The translations under genes and the position numbers were made by a program. This document shows positions 17,024-25,534 of a DNA stretch of 64,000 nt, piece by piece (position 1 is the first letter of the stretch; each line of letters begins with the position of its first letter). The DNA comes from Nocardioides sp. Root140 (lineage in GTDB: Bacteria > Actinomycetota > Actinomycetes > Propionibacteriales > Nocardioidaceae): NCBI RefSeq assembly GCF_001426745.1, contig NZ_LMFI01000010.1, positions 911,722 through 975,721 on the forward strand. Reading direction: 5' to 3'. Below the pieces are notes generated by a model. The model made no database searches. It was not told the DNA's origin and saw only the letters and a list, made by a program, of their open reading frames with translations.

Positions 17024-19351
17024 TCAGTAGGTGTGGTCGAGGCCGTCGACGGGCGACTCGGGCACGGGTGGGATGCGGGTCTTCTCCTCGAAGGAGATCT
17101 GGTGGTGGTTGATCGGGAACTCCTTCGGCACGGTGCCTGTCGCGCGGGCATAGGCGCAGGCGACCGCCGCGAACGTGGCCGCGACCCCTGCCTCGCCGGC
17201 ACCGCCGGGCTCCTCGGACGTCGAGGGCATCACGATCACCTCCACCTCGGGCGGGGTGTTCCACTGCCGCGTGTAGAAGTAGTTGTCCCAGCTGGCCTCC
17301 ATGAAGTGCCCGTCGCGCAGGTGCAGGCTGGAGGTGAGGGCCAGGGCGATGCCGTCGTTGATGCAGCCCTGCATCTGGGCCTCGAGGCCGCGCGGGTTGA
17401 TCGCCAGCCCGACATCGATGGCGAAGGTCACCTTGGTCACCCGCGGCCCGGTCACCGCGTCGCGCACCTCGCGGTTCACGGTCTCGGGGCGGGCGTCGAT
17501 CTCGACCAGGCAGGCGCTGGCGCCCTTGTACTCCTTGTGGATGGCGATGCCCTGGGCGGTGCCGGCCGGCATGCTGCGTCCCCACTGGCCAACCTCGGCG
17601 ACCTTGTCGAGCACGGCGCGCACCCGGTTGTTGCGCAGCAGCTTGCGCCGGAACGCGTAGGGGTCCTTGCCGACCTCCTTGGCCAGCATGTCGACCATCA
17701 GCTCGTTGGCGCAGCGCACGTCGGGCGAGTAGATGTTGCGCATGCTGCCGGTGTTGAAGCGCTGGTCGGTCTCGGCCAGCGTCTGCAGCACGACACCGAA
17801 GTTGTAGGGCACCTCCTGGGTGAGCACGAAGATCGTCTCGGCGAAGCCGAGGTTGCCCAGGTTGGTCGGCAGGGCGGCCAGGTTGGCGGTGATCAGCTCG
17901 CCGAGCCCGTGCCGGTAGTCGGTCTCGACACTCGTGTGCGACTGGTGGAAGGCGAGCACCTCGTTGCCGAGCAGGCTGGCCCGCACCCGCGACGTGCACA
18001 GCGGGTGGGCGCGGCCGGCGCGGGCGTCGTCGGCGCGGTGCCACATCAGCTTGACCGGCTTGCCCATCGCCTTCGAGATCTTCGCGGCCTCCATGGCCGC
18101 GTCGAAGAACAGGCGTCGGCCGAAGGAGCCGCCGGACTGCACGACGTTGACGGTCACCTTGTCCTGGGGCAGGCCGAGCTCCTCGGCGATGGCCTGCTGG
18201 GCGATCACCGGCGACTTCAGGCCGGCCCAGATCGTCGCTCCGTCGGGTCGTACGTCGGCGACCGCAGAGTTGGTGTCCATCGCGGAGTTGCTGCGGAACC
18301 AGAAGGTGAAGTCGGCCGAGACCGTCCGCGCCAACGGGTTCTTCGGCAGTGCCGGCATCGGCAGCTCCGCCTTCTTCATGTGGGCCAGCGCGTCGGCGTC
18401 GGACTGACCGGCGGCCGGCCCGTCGAGCCAGCGCACGTCGAGCGCACGCACCCCGTCGATGCACTGGCCGAACGTCTCTGCCCGCACGGCCACACCGGTG
18501 TCGATCATCACCACGTCTGTGACCCCCGGCAGCGCCAGCACGTCGGCCTTGTTGCGCACTGCGAGCGGCGTGCCGTTCAGGGTGGGCGCCCGGCAGACCA
18601 TGGTCGGCAGGGCGTCGGCGACCTGGAGGTCCGTCGTGTACTCCTTGGTGCCGGTGACCGCGGCCAGGGCGTCGACGCGGTTCTGCGGGGTGCCGACCAC
18701 CGCGAACTCGGCGTCGGCCTTGAGCGTGACGCTCACCTTCTTCGTGGTGGGACTGGCCGCCTTCGTGGCCAGCTCGCCGTACGTCGCCGTACTGCCGTCG
18801 GGGGCCTCGATGACGCCGGCCTTGGCGACCAGGCTGCCCACGGTCGAGCCGAGCAGGATCGCGGCCGCCTCGAGGAGCTGCTTCTTCGCGATCGCGGCGG
18901 CGACCCGGATCGGGGTGTACGTCGAGATGGTGGTGTTCGAACCGCCGGTGAGCTGGTTGAAGAGGAGCTCGGGCCGGGCCGGCGCGAGGGTCACGTGCAC
19001 CTTGTCGACCGGGAGGTCGAGCTCCTCGGCGATGATCATCGCGGTCGACGTGGTGATGCCCTGGCCGACCTCGGCGCGAGGCAGCGCGAACGACGCCGTT
19101 CCGTCCTCGTTCATCGTGACGGTGATGAGGTTCGCGGTCGGCATGGCCGCATGTGTGAGCAGGTCGTTGAGGTCGTACAACTCGGCCGGCTGCGGCAGGG
19201 TCGGGATGTCGGCCCGGGCCGGGTCAGCGAGCAGGCCGAGGTCGACAGCCGCCATCAGCGTGGTGCCACCGATGACGTAACCGAGGAATCGACGCCGGCC
19301 GACGTCGTGACGGGCAAGTGCCGGGGCAGGCAGGGACTGGGGGTCGAGCAC
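17024..19351 (-). CDS. Tat-exported molybdopterin-binding aldehyde/isoquinoline oxidoreductase-type subunit
   Basis: A 775-residue large subunit of the IorB type. GRRRFLG at residues 18-24 plus a hydrophobic stretch and ARA near 47 is a twin-arginine signal. Motifs follow for molybdopterin-cytosine-dinucleotide binding (GQGITTSTAMI, GGSFGRR, GEAGVAATFAAV), the last holding the expected catalytic Glu. There is no FAD subunit gene, so the pair probably passes electrons to a cytochrome or membrane acceptor. GTG 19351 has a strong GGAGG. The substrate is not inferable. Confidence 0.9.
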   Translation of the reverse strand: MLDPQSLPAPALARHDVGRRRFLGYVIGGTTLMAAVDLGLLADPARADIPTLPQPAELYDLNDLLTHAAMPTANLITVTMNEDGTASFALPRAEVGQGITTSTAMIIAEELDLPVDKVHVTLAPARPELLFNQLTGGSNTTISTYTPIRVAAAIAKKQLLEAAAILLGSTVGSLVAKAGVIEAPDGSTATYGELATKAASPTTKKVSVTLKADAEFAVVGTPQNRVDALAAVTGTKEYTTDLQVADALPTMVCRAPTLNGTPLAVRNKADVLALPGVTDVVMIDTGVAVRAETFGQCIDGVRALDVRWLDGPAAGQSDADALAHMKKAELPMPALPKNPLARTVSADFTFWFRSNSAMDTNSAVADVRPDGATIWAGLKSPVIAQQAIAEELGLPQDKVTVNVVQSGGSFGRRLFFDAAMEAAKISKAMGKPVKLMWHRADDARAGRAHPLCTSRVRASLLGNEVLAFHQSHTSVETDYRHGLGELITANLAALPTNLGNLGFAETIFVLTQEVPYNFGVVLQTLAETDQRFNTGSMRNIYSPDVRCANELMVDMLAKEVGKDPYAFRRKLLRNNRVRAVLDKVAEVGQWGRSMPAGTAQGIAIHKEYKGASACLVEIDARPETVNREVRDAVTGPRVTKVTFAIDVGLAINPRGLEAQMQGCINDGIALALTSSLHLRDGHFMEASWDNYFYTRQWNTPPEVEVIVMPSTSEEPGGAGEAGVAATFAAVACAYARATGTVPKEFPINHHQISFEEKTRIPPVPESPVDGLDHTY

Positions 19352-19405
19352 GTTGAGCCACCTCCGAGAGCTGTCCCGATTGCGCTGGGACCACACGCTC
19401 CCTCT

Positions 19406-19431
19406 CCGCACTCGACAGTGCCCGAGTGCGG
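19406..19431. promoter_or_regulatory. inverted repeat upstream of the molybdenum hydroxylase
   Basis: CCGCACTCG, eight bases, then CGAGTGCGG: a perfect 9-bp dyad 55 bp before the start codon. A possible operator; no protein can be assigned. Confidence 0.4.
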
Positions 19432-19469
19432 CGGCTGGCGCCACCCCCCATCTCAGACTCTGACAGGGC

Positions 19470-19484
19470 GTGACACCAGGTCAC
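19470..19484. promoter_or_regulatory. GTGAC-N5-GTCAC dyad
   Basis: A 5-bp perfect dyad with a five-base centre, in the same intergenic region between the dipeptidase end and the molybdenum hydroxylase start. It may be a regulator site or chance. Confidence 0.3.
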
Positions 19485-19536
19485 TTCTCGTGTAACAAAT
19501 GTGCCCGACCAAACGTGGCCCGGGGGCTCGGCCGGG

Positions 19537-20889
19537 TCAGCCTCCGAGGTTGCCCAGCAGCAGCGCCTCGGCCACGCAGACCCGCTCGAACTCGGCCAGG
19601 TGCAAGCCCTCGTTGGCGCCGTGGGCCCGGGTGTCGGGGTCCTCGACGCCGGTCACCAGCACGCTGGCCTGCGGGAAAGCCTCGAGGAACGCGGCGATGA
19701 ACGGGATCGACCCGCCGACGCCCATGTCGACCGGGGCGGTGCCGTCCCAGGCCTGCTGGAACGCGTCGCGGGCCACGTCGTACGCCGGGCCGGTGGCATC
19801 GATCTGGGTGGCCTCGCCGGTGTCGACGACGGTGAAGGTGAGCTCGGCGCCCCACGGCACGTTCTTCTCGACGTGCGCGCGCAGGCACTCCAGCGCATTG
19901 GTCGTGGTGTCGCCGGGTGCGACGCGCAGCGAGATCTTCGCGCGGGCGGCGGCGACGAGTGTGTTGCTGGCACCGTCGACCTTGGGCGCGTCGAGTCCGG
20001 TGATGCTCAGCGCGGGCTTGGTCCAGAGGCGCTCGACGGCGCTGCCGCTGCCGATCCACTCGATGCCGGGCACCGCGCCCGACTCGGCACGCAGGCGGTC
20101 CTCGGGGTAGTCGACGTCGGCCGCCGGGCCGGCGTACAGGCCCTCGACGGCGACGTTGCCCTCGTCGTCGTGCAGGGAGGCGATCACCCGGCTGAGCGCG
20201 ATCAGGGAGTCGGGGACCAGCCCGCCCCACATGCCGGAGTGTACGGCGTGGGTGAGGGTGCGGATCTCGATGTCGACGCGGACCAGGCCGCGCAGGCTGG
20301 TGGTCAGCGCCGGCACGCCGATGTCCCAGTTGCCGGAGTCGGCGATCACGATGACGTCCGCCTCGAGGCGGTGCTTGTACTCCTCGAGGAAGGCCGGCAG
20401 CGAGTCGGAGCCGACCTCCTCCTCGCCCTCGACGAAGACGACGACGTTGACCGGCAGCTCGTCACCGAGCACGCGCAGCGCGGCCAGGTGTGCGGCAATG
20501 CCGGCCTTGTCGTCGGCTGCACCGCGACCGTAGAGGCGGTCGCCCACCTCGGTCGGCTCGAACGGCGGGGTGTTCCACTCGGCGTGGTCGTTCTCCGGTT
20601 GTACGTCGTGGTGGGCGTAGAGCAGCACGGTCTTCGCGGCGGCGGCGTCACCGGTCTGCGCGGCCTTGGTGGCCACGACTGCAGGAGCCCCTCCGTCGGC
20701 GCTGAGGATCTCGGCCTCGAAGCCCTCGGCGGCGAACAGGTCGCGGGTCTTCTCCGCGCTGCGCTGCACCTCGGCAGCACGGGCCGGGTCGGCGCTCACG
20801 GACTCGATGCGGACGAGGTCTTCGAGATCGGCCCGGATCGCGGGCATCAACTCGGTGAGACGGGTACGAATGGTGTCGATCGTGGTCAT
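19537..20889 (-). CDS. M20 family dipeptidase
   Basis: A 450-residue cytoplasmic zinc peptidase of the carnosinase/PepV-like group. Metal-site motifs are YAHHDVQP (His93, Asp95), GRGAADDKAG (around 121-130) and EGEEEVGS, followed by the dimerisation (lid) domain. It hydrolyses dipeptides or aminoacyl amides. I chose ATG 20889 over the one three codons upstream because AAGGTG lies eight bases before it. It has its own 66-bp upstream region. Confidence 0.9.
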   Translation of the reverse strand: MTTIDTIRTRLTELMPAIRADLEDLVRIESVSADPARAAEVQRSAEKTRDLFAAEGFEAEILSADGGAPAVVATKAAQTGDAAAAKTVLLYAHHDVQPENDHAEWNTPPFEPTEVGDRLYGRGAADDKAGIAAHLAALRVLGDELPVNVVVFVEGEEEVGSDSLPAFLEEYKHRLEADVIVIADSGNWDIGVPALTTSLRGLVRVDIEIRTLTHAVHSGMWGGLVPDSLIALSRVIASLHDDEGNVAVEGLYAGPAADVDYPEDRLRAESGAVPGIEWIGSGSAVERLWTKPALSITGLDAPKVDGASNTLVAAARAKISLRVAPGDTTTNALECLRAHVEKNVPWGAELTFTVVDTGEATQIDATGPAYDVARDAFQQAWDGTAPVDMGVGGSIPFIAAFLEAFPQASVLVTGVEDPDTRAHGANEGLHLAEFERVCVAEALLLGNLGG

Positions 20890-20955
20890 GCCGAGCACCT
20901 TAGCGGCGCGGCCGACCAGGCGTCGCGGCGCAGGTCGCGATGGTCGGGCAGCCGC

Positions 20956-21897
20956 TCAGAGTCCGAACGCCGCGCGCATGTCCGGAGCGCCACGACCCTC
21001 GCCGAGGGGCTCGACACCGATGACCTCCGCCATGAACCGGGTCAGGGAGTAGTGCGTCAGGGGTGTGTCGACCACCTTGTGGGTCAGGCCGACGTGCAGC
21101 ACCGCGGTGAGCACCGTGTTGTCCTGCAAGCGGTCGTCCTCGTCGGCGGTCACCACGACGGCGAGCCGGCCGCTCCTGAAGTCGTCACCGGCGAGCACCG
21201 GGGCCAGCTGTCGCTCCAGCCAGGCGTCCGCCTCGGTCAGGGACGCATCGTGGGCGTCGTGGGTCAGGTCGGGGATCAGGAGTCCGATGTCGGGGAGGGT
21301 GTCACTCGCGGCGTCGGCAGCGAAGGTGCTCAGGTCGGTGTCATCCTCCAGACACTGCGCGCGCTCCGCGGTGAAGTAGACCCACGGGTTGTGCCGCGCG
21401 GCGTACGACGGTTTCCCGACGGACTTCTCCGGGTGGTCCCACTGATGACAGTTCTCGGGCATCGACTCGGCGTACGTGTGCGCCGACTTCCCGGCTGCCA
21501 GGGCCTGCCCGAAGATCGACTGCGCCTGCCCCACCCTGCGGGCGTTGACGGACGGGGTTGCGTCGTCGGTGACTCCGAACGTCGACCCGCCGACGATGGC
21601 GAGGTAGTTGGGCTCGCTCGGATGCGCCCGGGCCCTCCAATGAGTGGCGTAGCCGTACTGGTCGGCCAGTGAGGCCAGGTAGGGCATTCCGGCGTGCATC
21701 TGGTCCAGGGTGTGGTTCTCCTCGATCACGACGAGGACCTTGGTCACCGGCGCGCTCACGGCCCCGTCCTGCGACGCAGGGGGGCGTGGCGGGCCCCCGT
21801 CGACCGGGGTCCCGGCCTCGTCCGCGCACCCCGCCAGGACCCCCATGGTCAGGCAGGCGGCGATCAGGGCCTTGGTGTGTCGGGAGCACGACCTCAT
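20956..21897 (-). CDS. lipoprotein phosphoesterase (PF04185-like)
   Basis: A 313-residue secreted protein with lipobox LAGC (Cys24), a Pro-rich linker, then an alkaline-phosphatase-superfamily phosphoesterase domain: VLVVIEENHTLDQM (metal/nucleophile region), SEPNYLAIVGG, and VVVTADEDD near the C-terminus. Related enzymes are acid phosphatases or phospholipases C; the substrate here is unknown. AAGGG precedes ATG 21897. It begins 14 bp after the acyl-ligase fusion gene, so it is likely the last gene of the iron-boxed operon. Confidence 0.85.
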   Translation of the reverse strand: MRSCSRHTKALIAACLTMGVLAGCADEAGTPVDGGPPRPPASQDGAVSAPVTKVLVVIEENHTLDQMHAGMPYLASLADQYGYATHWRARAHPSEPNYLAIVGGSTFGVTDDATPSVNARRVGQAQSIFGQALAAGKSAHTYAESMPENCHQWDHPEKSVGKPSYAARHNPWVYFTAERAQCLEDDTDLSTFAADAASDTLPDIGLLIPDLTHDAHDASLTEADAWLERQLAPVLAGDDFRSGRLAVVVTADEDDRLQDNTVLTAVLHVGLTHKVVDTPLTHYSLTRFMAEVIGVEPLGEGRGAPDMRAAFGL

Positions 21898-21911
21898 GCG
21901 GACGCCGCCCT

Positions 21912-24509
21912 TCAGGTCGTTCGAGTGCTGGCTCCCACGGTATGCCCGGTCGACGAACCAGGTGCGGGAATCGGCACGGTCGGGACCCGCCGCTGGGCGC
22001 GCCGGACACGACGGGCGGACTCCACGAGGGGCTTGGTGGCGGAGTGGTACGTCACCCCGACCGCGAGCGAGGCGAAGAGCGCCAGCCACGGGTGGTCGAC
22101 CTCGAGGTGGGGGTAGACCTGCCAGTGCGTCAGGTAGACCGCGAGCGAGCTGGTGGCCAGCACGCCGACCAGCCAGGCCACGGCCCGTGGCAACCGCACT
22201 GCCGGGATCCACAGTGCGATCAGCAGACCGACCCAGATCACGCGTTCTCGTGAGGGTTCACCGAAGAAGTCGACCACCGCGATCACGCCGAGCAGGCTGA
22301 CCAGCAGCCGCTGCTGCAGCGTCGTGGCCCGGGCGGCCAACCAGCCGAGGGCGAAGAGCCAGAGCAGGTACGGCGTCAGGTAGTGGTCGATGTCGTCGGC
22401 GGTCCAGCCGGTGAGCATGAGGCGCAGCGCCATGGCCGCAGCGAAGACGCCCAGTGCGAAGCCGAAGGGGCTCCGGGCCTCGAGTCGGCGTACTCGCGGA
22501 GACGCGAAGAGAACCGCCACCCCCGCGAGGATCCACACCAGGCACTCGAGGAACCAGAACCGCCACCGGTCGTCCCACGTGTCGGAGCCGAACGCCCAGT
22601 TCAGGAACGTCACCGTGCTCAGGTCGTAGTCGCCGAAGAGCAACGTCACGGCGCCGATCCACAGCACGCTGGGCACCAGGACTGCCACCATCGCCCACCA
22701 CATGCGGGCGGATGTCGTGGCGCTCGCACCGGCGCCGAGGTGGAAGCGGGCCAGGTTGTAGCCGGCCAGGATCAGCAGCAGGTGGGCGCCGCCGGTCAGG
22801 TCGAAGAGCTCGACGTGCGAGCCGACGATCAACACGGTCGAGACGGCCCGCAGCAGGACGGTGGTGTCGAGCGAGGTGCCCCAGCGACTCCGGTGCGCGG
22901 CGCCGGCGGCGATCTCACGAATCGGCAGGGTGTGCCAGTCGGACGGCAGCGGGTCGACCCGCTCCCCCAGGCGCACCGACATCTCGACGAACGACAGGGA
23001 GTCGGCGCCCAGGCCCGCGAAGCTGTCGTTGGCGGTCACGTCGTCGCGGTCCAGCACGCGGGCATAGAGGTCGCACAGGTCGGCGACGTCCACCCCCTGC
23101 GGGGCCGGCTCGTGGCCACGGGACACCGCGGCCAGCGCGCCGAGGCGCGGGTAGTCGGGCTTGCCACTGGGCGTGCGGGGCAGCTCCGCGAGCCGGTGCG
23201 CGCTCACCACCCAGGTCGGTACGGCGCACAGGCCCGCGGCCAGCTCGCGGGCCGGCCGCAGGTCGCGGCGACGGGTGACGAACACGTCGATGCTGCCCTC
23301 GACCCCCACGCAACGCGCGGTGATGCCGTGGCCCGCGAGGTGCGCCTCGACGTCGTCGAGGTTGACCCGGAGTCCGAAGACCTTGGTGAAGCGACTGCTG
23401 CGACCGACCACCTCGAACAGGCCGTGCGGCAGCTCGCGGGCCAGGTCGCCGGTGCGCAGCTCACCGGGCATCGCGTCGAGGGCCAGGTCGCGGGGGTGCT
23501 CGGCGTACCCCATCATCACGTTGGGTCCGGCGTAGACCAGCTCGCCGACGTCGCCGCCCGCGCCCTCGACGGGTTCGAGCCGGAGCGAGCCACCCGGGAC
23601 GGCACGGCCCATCGCCTGCGGCCACTCCTCGGCGAGGTCCGGGGGCAGGTAGGCCATGCGCGCGGTGGCCTCGGTCTGGCCGTACATCACGTAGAAGTCC
23701 CAGCCGGAGCGACGGCCCGTGCGGTGGTAGCCGCGCACCCGCTCGGCCGCCAGCTTGCCGCCGGCCTGGGTGACGTAGCGCAGGCGGGGCAGGGGCCGGT
23801 CGGCGAAGCCGGTGTGGTCGAGCAGGTCGAAGGTGTGCGGCACCCCGGAGAGTCCGGTGACACCGGCCTGCTCGAACAGCTCCCAGAAGCAGCGGTCGAC
23901 CACCGAGGTCTCGGTGAGCGCGACGGCTGCCCCGACGCTGAGGTGGCTGTGCAGGACCGAGAGGCCGTAGCAGTAGTGCAACGGCAGGCTGGTGATGCCG
24001 CAGTCGGCGTCGGTGAGGCCCAGGTAGTCGGCGATGCTCGCCGCGTTGCTGGTCAGGTTGTCCTGCGAGAGGCGCACCAGCTTCGGCGAGCCGGTCGACC
24101 CGGAGGTCGAGAGCAGCAGGGCCAGGTCGGGGTGCAGGTGGTGCGTGCTGCCGGCTCGGCGTACGTCGTCGACCGCCCCGCCCTCAGGCGCGCAGCGCAC
24201 GACGATGTCGGGGTCCCACGCGCGGATCACCGCGGCGAGGTGGCCCTCGGCCCCCGGGACGACGGCCACCGGGCAGCCGGCAGCGAGCGCCGCGAGGTAG
24301 GACACCACGAAGTCGACGGTGTTGGCGCCGCTGAGCAGCACCAGCCGTCGGCAGTCGAGCCAGGCCTCCGCCCGCACGGCCACCCGGTCCGCCAGCTCGG
24401 TGTAGGTGACCTGCCCGTCGGCGGTGACCAGGGCGGCCCGGTCGCGGAACCGGGCGAGGTCGCCGAACGGATGACGCAGAGGGGACGGGCCGGAGCCGGT
24501 GATCGTCAC
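21912..24509 (-). CDS. acyl-adenylate ligase / carrier protein / membrane acyltransferase fusion
   Basis: An 865-residue three-part protein. Residues 1-460: ANL adenylation domain with STSGSTGSPK (134-143), MYGQTEA (275-281), RTGD (352-355) and the terminal PSGKPDY with Lys450. Residues 470-540: phosphopantetheine carrier with GADSLSF, Ser504 being the attachment site. Residues 548-830: a multi-helix membrane region starting LLRAVSTVLIVGSHVEL, matching Acyltransferase_3 (OafA) proteins with the expected His (565). Activation, tethering and transfer of an acyl group across the membrane are thus joined. GTG 24509 overlaps the ABC ATPase stop by 4 bp. Confidence 0.88.
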   Translation of the reverse strand: MTITGSGPSPLRHPFGDLARFRDRAALVTADGQVTYTELADRVAVRAEAWLDCRRLVLLSGANTVDFVVSYLAALAAGCPVAVVPGAEGHLAAVIRAWDPDIVVRCAPEGGAVDDVRRAGSTHHLHPDLALLLSTSGSTGSPKLVRLSQDNLTSNAASIADYLGLTDADCGITSLPLHYCYGLSVLHSHLSVGAAVALTETSVVDRCFWELFEQAGVTGLSGVPHTFDLLDHTGFADRPLPRLRYVTQAGGKLAAERVRGYHRTGRRSGWDFYVMYGQTEATARMAYLPPDLAEEWPQAMGRAVPGGSLRLEPVEGAGGDVGELVYAGPNVMMGYAEHPRDLALDAMPGELRTGDLARELPHGLFEVVGRSSRFTKVFGLRVNLDDVEAHLAGHGITARCVGVEGSIDVFVTRRRDLRPARELAAGLCAVPTWVVSAHRLAELPRTPSGKPDYPRLGALAAVSRGHEPAPQGVDVADLCDLYARVLDRDDVTANDSFAGLGADSLSFVEMSVRLGERVDPLPSDWHTLPIREIAAGAAHRSRWGTSLDTTVLLRAVSTVLIVGSHVELFDLTGGAHLLLILAGYNLARFHLGAGASATTSARMWWAMVAVLVPSVLWIGAVTLLFGDYDLSTVTFLNWAFGSDTWDDRWRFWFLECLVWILAGVAVLFASPRVRRLEARSPFGFALGVFAAAMALRLMLTGWTADDIDHYLTPYLLWLFALGWLAARATTLQQRLLVSLLGVIAVVDFFGEPSRERVIWVGLLIALWIPAVRLPRAVAWLVGVLATSSLAVYLTHWQVYPHLEVDHPWLALFASLAVGVTYHSATKPLVESARRVRRAQRRVPTVPIPAPGSSTGHTVGASTRTT

Positions 24510-25534
24510 GTCGCACGCTCGAAGACCGTGGCCGCGCCGTCGACGCTGATCCGGACCCGCTGCCCCTCGCCCGGCACGCGATCACCCCTGACCCGACAGA
24601 GCACCTCGTGGTGGTCGCCGACCGACAGGTGGAGGCAGGCGTCGTGACCGTAGAAGTCGAACCCGGCGACCGTCGCCTCGACCTCGCCGGCCTCGTCGAG
24701 GCGCACCTGCTCCGGGCGCACGAAGAGGTCGACGTCGCCGGCGGCCTGCCCCGACACCGGGAAGCGGCCGATCACGGAGTCGGCCACGCCGTCGGTGATC
24801 GTGGCCGGGAGGACCGACCCGCTGCCGACGAAGGAGGCCACGAACGGCGTGGCCGGGCGGCCGTAGACCTCCAGGGGTGCGCCCACCTGGACCACGCGCC
24901 CCGCGGACATGACGGCGACCACGTCGGCCAGCGACAAGGCCTCGTTCTGGTCGTGCGTGACCAGCAGGGCGGCCGCCCCGGTGGCCCGGACGGCGCGGAC
25001 GACGGCGCGACCGGTGGCCTCACGCAGTGACGCGTCGAGGGAGGAGAACGGCTCGTCGAGGAGCAGCAGGGAGGGCTTGCGGGCCAGGGCGCGGGCCACC
25101 GCGACGCGCTGCTGCTGGCCGCCGGAGAGCTCGTGCGGCGAGCGCCGGGCGAGCGACGGGTCGAGGTCGAGCAGCTCGAGCAGCTCCCCGATGTCGGCCC
25201 TGCGGCGTTCAGGGCGGTCCAGCCCGAAGGTGATGTTGGCGGCCACGTCGAGGTGCGGGAAGAGCGCCCCCTCCTGCGGGACGTAGCCGACGTTGCGGTG
25301 GCGGGTCGCGACCTTCGACCTGCCGTCGACCAGCACCGGTCGATCGTCGAGGATGACCTCGCCGGTGTCACCCGGCATGAACCCGGCGATGGTGCGCAAC
25401 AGGGTGGTCTTGCCGCAGCCCGAGGGGCCGAGCACGGCCAGCACCTCGCCGTCCGCGATGGTCAGGTCGACCCCGTCCAGGGCCCGGACGGGTCCGAAGC
25501 TGCGGGTGAGCCCGCGTACGTCGAGGACGCTCAT
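24506..25534 (-). CDS. ferric-iron-type ABC transporter ATP-binding protein
   Basis: A 342-residue FbpC-like ATPase. Walker A GPSGCGKTT (36-44), Q-loop YVPQEGALFPHL, signature LSGGQQQR, Walker B LLLLDEPFSSLD and switch His in LLVTHDQ are intact. A C-terminal TOBE-type region follows (FVRPEQVRL). It overlaps the permease stop upstream and the ligase fusion start downstream, both by 4 bp, so all are made from one mRNA. Energises Fe(III) import with the adjacent permease. Confidence 0.93.
   Translation of the reverse strand: MSVLDVRGLTRSFGPVRALDGVDLTIADGEVLAVLGPSGCGKTTLLRTIAGFMPGDTGEVILDDRPVLVDGRSKVATRHRNVGYVPQEGALFPHLDVAANITFGLDRPERRRADIGELLELLDLDPSLARRSPHELSGGQQQRVAVARALARKPSLLLLDEPFSSLDASLREATGRAVVRAVRATGAAALLVTHDQNEALSLADVVAVMSAGRVVQVGAPLEVYGRPATPFVASFVGSGSVLPATITDGVADSVIGRFPVSGQAAGDVDLFVRPEQVRLDEAGEVEATVAGFDFYGHDACLHLSVGDHHEVLCRVRGDRVPGEGQRVRISVDGAATVFERAT

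Noticed and set aside
21912..24509. Siderophore non-ribosomal peptide synthetase
   Set aside because: One adenylation and one carrier domain only, no condensation, cyclisation or thioesterase domain; the C-terminus is a membrane acyltransferase.
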